From Clostridia bacterium (lineage in GTDB: Bacteria > Bacillota > Clostridia > Oscillospirales > CAG-272), in assembly GCA_017387685.1 (NCBI GenBank), contig JAFOEU010000029.1:1-60465 (forward strand): 60,465 nt of DNA, in the 5' to 3' direction. This document shows, one piece after another, positions 47,463 through 55,237 of this stretch (the stretch's first letter is position 1; each line of letters opens with the position of its first letter). Position numbers and translations under genes: made by a program. The notes under the pieces were generated by a model. The model was given only the letters and a program-made list of their open reading frames with translations. It made no database searches and was not told the origin of the DNA.

Positions 47463-48476
47463 ATGGCAATATCCGATAAAATAAAGGAACACAGAATAAA
47501 ATGCGGAATGACGCAGGCACAGCTTGCCGAAGCACTCGGCGTGACCCCGCAAGCGGTTTCAAAATGGGAAAAGGGAACGGGCTATCCCGACCTTTCCGTG
47601 ATCTGCCCGCTTGCGGATGCTTTGGGCATCACGACCGACGAGCTACTCGAGCATAAGAATGTCTTGCGAGAACTGAATATGAAATGGTTGCGGCTAAAAT
47701 TTAAATGTGAAAAGTGGTAAAAACCTCTCCAAGATCTTGTTGCGCTTGATAACGAAATAATTTCTCAATTCCCGAACGACTATACATCTCTTTGGCGCCG
47801 CGTGTGCGATGAATTCGAGCTTGCGTGCCGTCAGAGTGATGCGGAAGAAAAAGAGAGGTGGCTTTCACTTGCCGAGGAACATTGCGCCGAGCTTATCAAT
47901 AACGATCACGATTGGGAAAATCCAAAGTATAAGATGGTTGAGATAATGATGGAGAGGGGGCGCAGCGACGAGGCGATCGCTTGGGCAAACAAGTGCAAAT
48001 CGCCCGATGATGCTATGAAAAAAGTTCTACGCGGAGATGAACTCCGCCGACACAGACAGATGTTGGTCTGCGAAAAGCTTCAGAGCCTTCTGCGTGAAAT
48101 GAGATGCGATGATCTCGATTTTCTGAAGGCATCGGAGGATATTATCCGCGCTCTCATTCCCGACGGCAACTATCAATGGTTTTATGATCACCTGATGATG
48201 ATCGAGTACACTCGCGCTAAATATTATTCCGCACTCGGTGACTCCGCCTCGACGATGAAGTATCTTTACCGTGCGCTTGACATCGCAAAGGAAAAGTTTA
48301 TCAAGGGAAAAGGAAAATTCACCGCCCCGCTCTTCGATGAGCTATCTCCCGAAAGCGGACCGATGAGCCTTTTGGAGCAATACCGTGACATTTTGCAACA
48401 TCGCGAAGGTCTTGAAGCTGTCTTTTTTACCGATGATTATCAAGAGCTGTTGGAGAAGATCAAGAGCTTGATATGA
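47463..48476 (+). pseudogene. XRE-TPR regulator with in-frame stop
   Basis: One reading frame of 337 codons interrupted by TAA at 47718-47720 (codon 86). Before it lies a complete XRE helix-turn-helix domain (IKEHRIKCGMTQAQLAEALG, VTPQAVSKWEKGTGYP). After it, in the same frame, comes a TPR-like helical region (KPLQDLVALDNEIISQFPND to the end). The continuation aligns with the neighbouring paralogue at 48575 (FPND, RR.CDE). A GAA to TAA change would explain it. The second part lacks a good ribosome site of its own (first GTG at 47802). It is therefore probably a nonsense-mutated gene, or it yields only an 85-aa DNA-binding fragment. Unlike the paralogues it has no GNAT-like domain. Confidence 0.85.
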
Positions 48477-48515
48477 TATCAACCGACGGTTGGGGGAAAC
48501 TGTTAATGCGGTTGC

Positions 48516-48544
48516 TTGAATATTACCTTGAGCTGTGGTATAAT
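48516..48544 (+). promoter_or_regulatory. promoter of XRE-TPR-GNAT gene B
   Basis: TTGAAT 48516-48521 and TATAAT 48539-48544, spacer 17 bp, TGTGG before the -10. Confidence 0.8.
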
Positions 48545-48574
48545 AGAATCATCAAATACATTTGGAGATAGAAA

Positions 48575-50188
48575 ATGGCAAATCACAATAAATCCTTGGG
48601 CGAAAAGATAAGAGAATACCGACAGAAAAAGGGAATGACACAAGATGCGCTCGCCGCAGAGCTTCATATTTCTTCGCAGGCCGTCTCAAAATGGGAAAAC
48701 GGTCTTACCTCTCCCGATATCAGCTTGCTCATACCGCTTTCGGGCACGCTTGGTGTTGAAGTCAACGATCTTCTCGGCGGCGGCAGACGTGACGAGCTTG
48801 AACGCGCTTGGCATAAGACCTGGCCGCTCGGCGATGAATTAAGCCTTGTCTTCGCAGAGGAAGCGTTGAAGGAATTCCCAAATGACGAAACATTTCTATA
48901 CCGCCGCGCGTGTGATGAATATTTTCTCGGTGTCAATAAAAATGTATCAGAAGAGCAAAGAGAACTATATCTCCTCCGTGCGGATTACCATTTCACCACT
49001 CTTCACAATAAATATCCCGAGCAGGATACCTATACCTCTTTTCTGGCGCAGGTTTGCCACGTGCGCGGCAAGCGAGATCGCGCACTTGAGCTGATATATA
49101 CTTGCAAAAAGAGCGAGAGCCGAGAGCGCCTGATCGCGGAGATTCTTGGCGGCGAAGATGAAATCAAATATAAAAAGAGCAAGATAGATAATCTCGTTTG
49201 GGAGCTATTTCGCAAGCTTGAAAATCAAAACACACGCGAATCCATCGCGTCCGCGCGCTCTCTGATCGAATTGTTTTCAATAAAGGACAAAGAAGAGTTG
49301 ACTCGTTCTCTGAATTATAAAGAAGCGGAGCTCAGACTTGCGGATGGTGACGTTGACGGTTATCTGAAACTGCTCAATGAAGTCTACGATTCGCTCGACG
49401 GCGGAGCCCGATCCGAGAAATTGGACCTTCAGCCGCTTTACGACGATTGCGGAGCGATGCGCAAGCCTCTTGTTAAAGAACTCGACGGTATGATAGGTAC
49501 ATTTCTCGCTAAGTCCGAGCGCGTCCATCCATCGTCACGCGAATTGCGTCGCAAGTTGGTCGATGCCACGGTCAGAATCGAGAACATCAGCAAAACGAAT
49601 TGGAAAAACTATTTTACCTTCTGCTACCGACACGTAAGACACGGTGACCTTTTCCGATATAGCACCGAATGGGATATGACTTCCGAGGAGAATGCCGCGC
49701 TTGATGCGGTTTTTACCAACTATTATAAGGAAATGCGCCCGCTTGCCGTTGCGTACACTCTTGAAGCCTATCGCCGTGAGGTCGAGCGACTTTTCGGAGT
49801 CGGTGCGATGACTGGCTTTGTCGCAAAGCTTGATTCTTGCCCCGTCCTTGGCTATTGCAATTGCGGCGCGAAGAAAAAATACAAGACTCTTCCCTCGTTG
49901 CAGTGTCACGACGATCTTCCCGACGGCACGAAGGTTTTTTCGATAGTTGACGTTCTTGTCGCCAACAGCTTCACTCTATGCGGACTTGAAGAAAAGCTGA
50001 TCGACCGTGCCATGCACGAGGCTCAAACGGCGGGATACACCCATGTCGAAGCCTATCCGTCCGAAAGTCTCTGTGGCGAAGCGTTCGACGTTCTTGTCGC
50101 TTACTATGAAAGCATCGGCTTCGTAACCGTCCGTGACCTCACGAATGAGGACGACGGCAGAAGCTTTATGATGCGAAAAGCTCTGTAA
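48575..50188 (+). CDS. XRE helix-turn-helix / TPR / GNAT-like fusion protein
   Basis: A 537-aa multidomain protein. The XRE domain is at about 8-68 (IREYRQKKGMTQDALAAEL, SSQAVSKWENG). A helical repeat region of TPR type runs from ~75 to 375. A C-terminal domain (about 383-537) resembles GNAT acetyltransferases: GFVAKLDSCPVLGYCNCGAK, FSIVDVLVANSF, GLEEKLIDRAMHEAQTAGYTHVEAYP and YYESIGFVTVRDL. The acetyl-CoA loop, normally R/QxxGxG/A, reads TLCGLE here, so catalysis is doubtful. It is probably a DNA-binding regulator with a sensor domain. It has its own promoter and terminator and is paralogous to its neighbours on both sides. Confidence 0.8.
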   Translation: MANHNKSLGEKIREYRQKKGMTQDALAAELHISSQAVSKWENGLTSPDISLLIPLSGTLGVEVNDLLGGGRRDELERAWHKTWPLGDELSLVFAEEALKEFPNDETFLYRRACDEYFLGVNKNVSEEQRELYLLRADYHFTTLHNKYPEQDTYTSFLAQVCHVRGKRDRALELIYTCKKSESRERLIAEILGGEDEIKYKKSKIDNLVWELFRKLENQNTRESIASARSLIELFSIKDKEELTRSLNYKEAELRLADGDVDGYLKLLNEVYDSLDGGARSEKLDLQPLYDDCGAMRKPLVKELDGMIGTFLAKSERVHPSSRELRRKLVDATVRIENISKTNWKNYFTFCYRHVRHGDLFRYSTEWDMTSEENAALDAVFTNYYKEMRPLAVAYTLEAYRREVERLFGVGAMTGFVAKLDSCPVLGYCNCGAKKKYKTLPSLQCHDDLPDGTKVFSIVDVLVANSFTLCGLEEKLIDRAMHEAQTAGYTHVEAYPSESLCGEAFDVLVAYYESIGFVTVRDLTNEDDGRSFMMRKAL

Positions 50189-50194
50189 ATTCAA

Positions 50195-50232
50195 AAAGCT
50201 GCGACCTATCATAAGTTCGCAGCTTTTTTTCC
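50195..50232 (+). terminator. terminator after XRE-TPR-GNAT gene B
   Basis: AAAAAGCTGCGA 50195-50206 pairs with TCGCAGCTTTTT 50219-50230, with the T-tract running to 50232. Confidence 0.9.
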
Positions 50233-50302
50233 AAGACAAAGCGCGGAAACCGTGCTAAAATATACTCAACCCGCGGTTGTATCCCTCTCTCCGAGAAGTT
50301 AC

Positions 50303-50331
50303 TTGCAATTTTCACGCGGTTGTGCTATAAT
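50303..50331 (+). promoter_or_regulatory. promoter of XRE-TPR-GNAT-SUKH gene C
   Basis: TTGCAA 50303-50308 and TATAAT 50326-50331, spacer 17 bp, TGTGC before the -10. Confidence 0.75.
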
Positions 50332-50359
50332 TAAGACAAGAAAACTAAGGAGCGGAAAA

Positions 50360-52594
50360 ATGCAGGAAAACAACATCGGTTCAAAGATTCGCAATTATCG
50401 ACAGAAAAAAGGAATGACTCAGGATGCGCTCGCGGCAGAGCTTCACGTTTCCGCGCAAGCCGTGTCGAAGTGGGAAAACGGGCAGACGATGCCCGATATA
50501 TCCTTCCTTGTTCCTCTCTCAAAGATATTGGGACTCGGGCTCTACGAACTTCTCGGCGGTGACCTGCGCGACGTGTACGAAAAAAAGTGGCGCGAGGCAG
50601 ACGAGCTCTGCGACGATCTTGCACTCCTTGCCGCAGAGGAGGCACTTTCCGAGTTTCCCGAGGATGAGGAATTCCTCTATCGCCGAGCGGTTGCGGAATA
50701 CAAGCTCGGTAAGCTCGAAGCCGCCGAGCAGTACAAAGGCTCGGCCCGGCTCTTCTTCAATGCGCTGGAGCATTTTGAGGATCTCGTCCGCCGTTTTCCC
50801 GAAAATCAAGAATATAAGTCAATGCTCGCCCGCACTCACTTTGCGCTCGGCAAAAAGCAAGAGGCTTTCAAGATCGCGTATTCCTTGCGTAACTCCAAGG
50901 ACCTCGTCTTTGAATTCAGCTCCGACGAGGAGAGGGAAGTGCTTCGCCAAAGAAAGCTCAAGCCTATGCTCACGGGCTTTATCTGTCAGCTCAGAAAGAT
51001 CAACACCCGCGATTCGATCCGCGCGGCTTACGGCGTGGTCGACGCGATGTGCGGCGATGACGTTTATCTTCGCAATTGTTATTATTGCAACATTTGCACA
51101 GCCGATGCGCTTCTTTGCCTTGACGAGGGAGATATTGACGGTTATACCGCGAAGCTCGGCGAGGCTTACGAATGTGCGAAAAGAATTGATCATTTGGCTC
51201 TTGAAGAACATTTTCGGGAAACCAATTATACCGCACCGATCTTTAATAAGCTTACCTACGATGCCGCAAATTTGTGGCATAGCGAAATATACGAGCTTCT
51301 TTATGCCTTCTTAAACGAGAAAAAGCTCGCGCATCCCGCGTCTGCAGATATCCGCCGCAGAATGGCGGAGGAATGCTTCACTTATGCTCCGCTTCATAAA
51401 AACGTGTGGAAAAACTATTTCCGCTTCTGCAATAAGTACATTTGCGATTCCCGCTATTCGAATTACAGCACGGGCTTCCACGTAACCGAAGAGGAAGGAA
51501 TGGTAAAGTTCAACGGCATTAAGTTTAAGCCTAACGGACACGCAAGGCTCGTCGAGATATATAAAGACGAGATAGAGCAGTTGGTCACCTCGGGCGAGAT
51601 GCGCGGACACGTTGCGTTTTGCGGCGAGGATGTAGTCGCCTTTTGTCATTGCGGAGCAAAGGAGAGCTTCAAGCGATATTACAATGAGTCAGCCGTAGCA
51701 CCCGAGGGAACAAGGATCTTTTCGATAGTCGATCTCCTTGTTGCTAAAAGCTTAAAATTCGTCGGCGTTGAGGAAAAGCTTCTTTCGAACGCTATTTCCG
51801 AGGCAAAACATTCGGGCTACACCCACGCGGAGGTCTATATGATCGAGCGTATGCAGCGACCGAGCGAGATTGAGCATTATGACTATATGCTCGAAGTTTA
51901 TGCAAAGCTCGGCTTTGAGGTCGTCCGTGATCTCTCGTCCGATAATTGCGGCAGATTCTATATAATGCGAAAAACACTCCGCACAGACAAGCGCGAGGAA
52001 TACGATTATTCAATTGAAACCGAGAAATATCAAGAGATTCTCAATAAGCTGAAAAAGAAGAATTATACCGTTCTTCCCGGAATGACGGATGAGGAGAGAA
52101 GTGCGATCGAGCGCACCTACGGATTCACATTCCCGCGCGCACTCGCCGATTTCTATGCTATTGGCATTCCGCAGACCCAAAGTCCGCGAGGCTCTTTCCC
52201 GAGATGGAGGGATTTGAGCGAGGACAACGTGTCCGATATCAAAAAGCTCATTGCGGCACCGATCGAAAATCTCCGCTCTGATGTCAGAGGAGGCTTCTGG
52301 ATCAGCACTTGGGGCAGTCGTCCCGAGAGTACCGAGGATGCCGTGGCGCTATTTGATTTAATTGCTAAAAAAGCACCCAAGCTGATTCCGATCTACGGTC
52401 ACAGATACGTTCCCGTGATCGAGGGCGTTGACGACCCGCCCGTAATTTCGGTTTCGGGAAGAGATATTATATATTACGGAAACAACCTTTCAAGCTATCT
52501 GAAAAACGAAGTCGTCGGTTTCAAAGACCCGATCGACTGCGACAAATTCGATCCCATCCCGTTCTGGAGCGATATAATAATAGAAAATTTCTAA
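50360..52594 (+). CDS. XRE / TPR / GNAT-like / SUKH (SMI1/KNR4) four-domain fusion
   Basis: A 744-aa protein. XRE domain about 8-68, nearly the same as in gene B (NYRQKKGMTQDALAAELH). TPR-like helices about 70-390. GNAT-like domain about 400-540 (GHVAFCGEDVVAFCHCGAK, GVEEKLLSNAISEAKHSGYTH, YAKLGFEVVRDL), again with a degenerate CoA loop (KFVGVE). The C-terminal ~195 residues look like a SUKH domain: MTDEERSAIERTYGFTFPRALADF, FWISTWGSRPES, LIPIYGHRYVPVIEG and DIIYYGNNLSSYL. SUKH proteins are best known as immunity proteins to polymorphic toxins. ATG 50360 follows AAGGAGCGG. Function not established; perhaps a sensor-regulator tied to immunity. Confidence 0.78.
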   Translation: MQENNIGSKIRNYRQKKGMTQDALAAELHVSAQAVSKWENGQTMPDISFLVPLSKILGLGLYELLGGDLRDVYEKKWREADELCDDLALLAAEEALSEFPEDEEFLYRRAVAEYKLGKLEAAEQYKGSARLFFNALEHFEDLVRRFPENQEYKSMLARTHFALGKKQEAFKIAYSLRNSKDLVFEFSSDEEREVLRQRKLKPMLTGFICQLRKINTRDSIRAAYGVVDAMCGDDVYLRNCYYCNICTADALLCLDEGDIDGYTAKLGEAYECAKRIDHLALEEHFRETNYTAPIFNKLTYDAANLWHSEIYELLYAFLNEKKLAHPASADIRRRMAEECFTYAPLHKNVWKNYFRFCNKYICDSRYSNYSTGFHVTEEEGMVKFNGIKFKPNGHARLVEIYKDEIEQLVTSGEMRGHVAFCGEDVVAFCHCGAKESFKRYYNESAVAPEGTRIFSIVDLLVAKSLKFVGVEEKLLSNAISEAKHSGYTHAEVYMIERMQRPSEIEHYDYMLEVYAKLGFEVVRDLSSDNCGRFYIMRKTLRTDKREEYDYSIETEKYQEILNKLKKKNYTVLPGMTDEERSAIERTYGFTFPRALADFYAIGIPQTQSPRGSFPRWRDLSEDNVSDIKKLIAAPIENLRSDVRGGFWISTWGSRPESTEDAVALFDLIAKKAPKLIPIYGHRYVPVIEGVDDPPVISVSGRDIIYYGNNLSSYLKNEVVGFKDPIDCDKFDPIPFWSDIIIENF

Positions 52595-52646
52595 AAATGC
52601 GTAACCTTTTGCCGTATTTTGCTACTAATATATAAGAGGTGATATT

Positions 52647-53129
52647 ATGAAATACGTTTCAATCAACCAACTTCACGATTTCGAGTTTCACGATAGCGTG
52701 TGGAGCTTTGTTTCGTGGGAGAATGACAATCTTACCGTGAAGATTCGTATGCTTAATATCCATAAGGATGCCGTGCAGAATGGTTCCGCCGAGGATATGG
52801 AGATCAAAGAAGTCACCGTTACCTTCACGGGTATTAAGCATGCCACGTACACTCTTCCGCGCACATGGTACAAGGATGAAAAAGGCAATTCCGTTACCAA
52901 TGACCCGCTTGTAGTTTACGAAAACGGCGAGGCGGTTGAGAGATTTATTGATGCTCTCAAGCAAGAGGATCTCGCTGAATGTATGTTTTTCGATAAAAAA
53001 GATGAAAAATACGAGTTCGGCGGAATCGGAAGAGAATGGATCAGCTTCGAATTCGATTTTGCCGGCGTAACGGTCGAGTGGGATGAATTCGACGGAAAAG
53101 CGTGGTATGTCCGCGAGAGAAAACAGTAA
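52647..53129 (+). CDS. uncharacterised 160-aa protein, possibly immunity-like
   Basis: Not assigned to a named family. It begins YVSINQLHDFEFHDSVWS and is made of short alternating hydrophobic/polar strands with many Trp, Phe, Asp and Glu residues (e.g. WISFEFDFAGVTVEWDEF), suggesting an acidic all-beta protein with no signal peptide or membrane helix. Small acidic proteins beginning LHDFEFHD-like are often found near toxin-immunity loci, but that is a weak analogy. AAGAGGTGAT precedes the ATG. It lies directly after the SUKH-containing gene C, possibly with its own weak promoter (TTGCCG 52609, TATAAG 52631). Confidence 0.65.
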   Translation: MKYVSINQLHDFEFHDSVWSFVSWENDNLTVKIRMLNIHKDAVQNGSAEDMEIKEVTVTFTGIKHATYTLPRTWYKDEKGNSVTNDPLVVYENGEAVERFIDALKQEDLAECMFFDKKDEKYEFGGIGREWISFEFDFAGVTVEWDEFDGKAWYVRERKQ

Positions 53130-53200
53130 TCAATTGCATTGAAAAATACTCTTTTGATGCAAAATATATTTTTACGTGCTGACCGTTAGTCAGAAAAAGA

Positions 53201-53518
53201 ATGAAAGAAAAAACTTTCACCAAAGAAGAATTAACCCGCCGCGCGCAGATCGCGGCAACCGCACTCGGTCTCATTGAAGCCATCGAAAATGGCGTCATCG
53301 ACACCGACACCGCAGAATCCCTCCTTTTCCGTCCCGGGATCTTTGAAAAATACAAGGATGACCCCGAGCTCTACCGCCTCTTAAACCTCGGCGAGGAGCT
53401 TTGTTGGACGGTGTGGCACTCCCTACCCGAAGCACGCGAGGAGTCTCTGCGGGATATCAAAGAAATTGCGTACCGCTTATTGCGGGATGCTCCGAAAGCA
53501 AAGGTAAAACATTTATGA
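53201..53518 (+). CDS. small helical protein, unknown (partner of ATPase)
   Basis: A 105-aa protein with mostly helical, charged sequence: FTKEELTRRAQIAATALGLI, AIENGVIDTDTAESLLFRPG, LGEELCWTV. It faintly recalls DUF3969-type proteins (a short helix pair around TAESLLF), but I cannot confirm this. No membrane segment. The upstream ribosome site is poor (AGAAAAAGA). Its TGA stop overlaps the ATG of the ATPase gene by 4 bp, so the two products are likely made in a fixed ratio and may interact. Confidence 0.7.
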   Translation: MKEKTFTKEELTRRAQIAATALGLIEAIENGVIDTDTAESLLFRPGIFEKYKDDPELYRLLNLGEELCWTVWHSLPEAREESLRDIKEIAYRLLRDAPKAKVKHL

Positions 53519-54396
53519 TCTACATCAAAAAACTCACCCTACCGAGCGAGCTTGCCGAGGCAAAAGTGATAGAGCTTGAAAAGCGCACCTGCTTTAATAC
53601 CTTTTACCCATTCAAGATATTCCCCGAAATGGGACTTGGAAGTCTTGATTTTGACGGCATAACTATGCTCTACGGCGGCAACGGGTCGGGAAAAAGCACA
53701 CTCATCAACGTCCTCGCACACAAAATGCGCGCGGCTCGCTATTCCGAATTCAACGATGCACCGCTTTTCGACAGATTTACCGAGATGTGCTCGCTTGACT
53801 ATATGCGCACACCGAGAAGAAGCTCTGTGCTGACAAGCGATGACGTTTTCGATTACGTCCTCAAGGCGCGTACAGTTAACGAGAATATAAGCGAACAGAG
53901 AAACGAGCTTTTCGACAAATACGTTGCTATCCACGGAGGGGCAGAGCGGAATCCCGACATCCTACGTCTTAAAGGTCTTGACGATTACGAGCGCTGGAGC
54001 GAAACGATGGAGATCCTTTCGCCGAGAAAATCGCAGTCGAGCTATGTCAAAAAGCGCACGGCAAGGGATATCGATCTCTATTCAAACGGACAGACCGCGA
54101 TGCGCTACTTCCTTGAGCGCATAGAGGACGATGCTGTCTATCTCCTCGACGAGCCCGAAAACAGCCTCTCGATCGAGTTTCAGATCGAGCTTGCCGAGTA
54201 TATTTCGGCAACCGCACGCGTAGGACGCACGCAGTTTATAATTGCGACGCATTCTCCCGTTTTCCTTGCGATGAAGGAAGCAAAGATCTATAACCTCGAC
54301 AGCTACCCCGCGTCCGTCTGCCGTTGGACCGAGCTCCCTAACGTGCGTAAATATTTTGATTTCTTTATGGAGCACAAGCACGAATTTGAAAGGTAA
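53515..54396 (+). CDS. AAA/ABC-type ATPase, single domain
   Basis: A 293-aa ATPase: Walker A YGGNGSGKSTLIN (about 52-64), a helical middle (about 75-180), a signature-like LYSNGQTAMRYFLE, Walker B AVYLLDEPENSLS and the switch region FIIATHSPVFLAM. This is the AAA_21/OLD-like group that resembles ABC and Rad50 heads. There is no attached nuclease (TOPRIM) or membrane domain. It overlaps the small upstream gene by 4 bp. ATPases of this kind occur in defence systems with a partner effector, but also as orphan genes. Function here unknown. Confidence 0.85.
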   Translation: MIYIKKLTLPSELAEAKVIELEKRTCFNTFYPFKIFPEMGLGSLDFDGITMLYGGNGSGKSTLINVLAHKMRAARYSEFNDAPLFDRFTEMCSLDYMRTPRRSSVLTSDDVFDYVLKARTVNENISEQRNELFDKYVAIHGGAERNPDILRLKGLDDYERWSETMEILSPRKSQSSYVKKRTARDIDLYSNGQTAMRYFLERIEDDAVYLLDEPENSLSIEFQIELAEYISATARVGRTQFIIATHSPVFLAMKEAKIYNLDSYPASVCRWTELPNVRKYFDFFMEHKHEFER

Positions 54397-54408
54397 ATCA
54401 TAAAAATC

Positions 54409-54437
54409 TTGACAAATCCTCCGTTTTGTGGTATGAT
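54409..54437 (+). promoter_or_regulatory. promoter of SGNH hydrolase 2
   Basis: TTGACA 54409-54414 and TATGAT 54432-54437, spacer 17 bp, TGTGG before the -10; nearly the same layout as at 46624-46652. Confidence 0.85.
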
Positions 54438-54465
54438 AAACGTATCACATTACGGAGGTTTCTCT

Positions 54466-55140
54466 ATGAATATAAAGGGTTATAAAATAAATTTCCTCGG
54501 CGACAGCATCACCGAGGGCGTTGGCGTTGTTGATAAGGCTAACTGCAGATATGACAAGCGACTCGAGAAGATGTGCGAGCTTTCAAAGGTGAACAACTAC
54601 GGCATCGGCGGCTCGCGACTTGCTCATCAGACAAAGCCGAGCGAAAAGCCGCGCCACGATCTTTGCTTCTGCGGCAGAGCTTACGATATGGACAAGAGTG
54701 CGGATATGGTTGTGGTTTACGGCGGCGTTAACGATTACGTTCACGGTGACGCGCCCTTCGGTGAGATCGGCGACAAGACACCCGCGACCTTCTGCGGCGC
54801 AGTTTACTTCCTTATGAAATTCCTCACCGAAACCTATGCGGGCAAGCCCGTCATCTTTATGACTCCCGCTCATTGTTGTTACAGCGACGTCGATGACCTT
54901 TATCCCTCGCCCCGTCCGATCAAGCTCCCCGACGCAAAGCCTCTGCTTGCGTACGTTGAGGCGATCGAGGAAAATGCAAAGCTGTTCGGTGTTCCCGTGC
55001 TCAATCTCTATCGCGATCTCGGCATTGATACCCACGACCGCGAGCTTCAGGCGAAATATACCTCGGACGGAATTCATTTCAACGACGACGGCCACGCGGT
55101 TCTTGCTCAAAAGCTCAAGGAATTTATTGAAGCTCTTTAA
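54466..55140 (+). CDS. SGNH/GDSL-type hydrolase, copy 2
   Basis: A 224-aa protein with exactly the length of its paralogue at 46683-47357 and the same catalytic blocks: Ser14 in GDSITEG, VYGGVNDY, and SDGIHFNDDGH. Four of the conserved Cys residues are kept (CFCG, CC). It is followed by a very strong terminator and then by the polysaccharide-degradation operon, so it might act as a carbohydrate esterase on the same material. That link is inference from position only. Confidence 0.9.
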   Translation: MNIKGYKINFLGDSITEGVGVVDKANCRYDKRLEKMCELSKVNNYGIGGSRLAHQTKPSEKPRHDLCFCGRAYDMDKSADMVVVYGGVNDYVHGDAPFGEIGDKTPATFCGAVYFLMKFLTETYAGKPVIFMTPAHCCYSDVDDLYPSPRPIKLPDAKPLLAYVEAIEENAKLFGVPVLNLYRDLGIDTHDRELQAKYTSDGIHFNDDGHAVLAQKLKEFIEAL

Positions 55141-55181
55141 TAGGAAAAGCGGCAAAATCTCGGATTTTGCCGCTTTTCCTA
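55141..55181. terminator. terminator with 19-bp perfect stem
   Basis: The arms 55141-55159 and 55163-55181 are perfect complements around a TCG loop; they start TAGGAAAAGCGG and end CCGCTTTTCCTA. The end of the stem provides the U-rich side. It starts right after the SGNH stop codon and ends one base before the -35 of the next promoter. Confidence 0.9.
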
Positions 55182-55209
55182 TTGAAAATTAAATATTTTA
55201 TGGTATAAT
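55182..55209 (+). promoter_or_regulatory. promoter of the polysaccharide-degradation operon
   Basis: TTGAAA 55182-55187 and TATAAT 55204-55209 with a 16 bp spacer; GGAGGTGA and the dehydrogenase start follow at 55226 and 55238. Confidence 0.7.
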
Positions 55210-55237
55210 TATAGTAATAAAAAGCGGAGGTGAAATG

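Noticed and set aside
47802-48476. The TPR part after the TAA as an independent gene
   Set aside because: The coding continues upstream of the first GTG back to the stop codon in the same frame and matches the paralogue there; no ribosome site precedes the GTG.
53135-53162. TTGCAT/ATGCAA inverted repeat before the 105-aa gene as a terminator
   Set aside because: The stem is only 6 bp with a 16 bp loop and there is no convincing U-tract.
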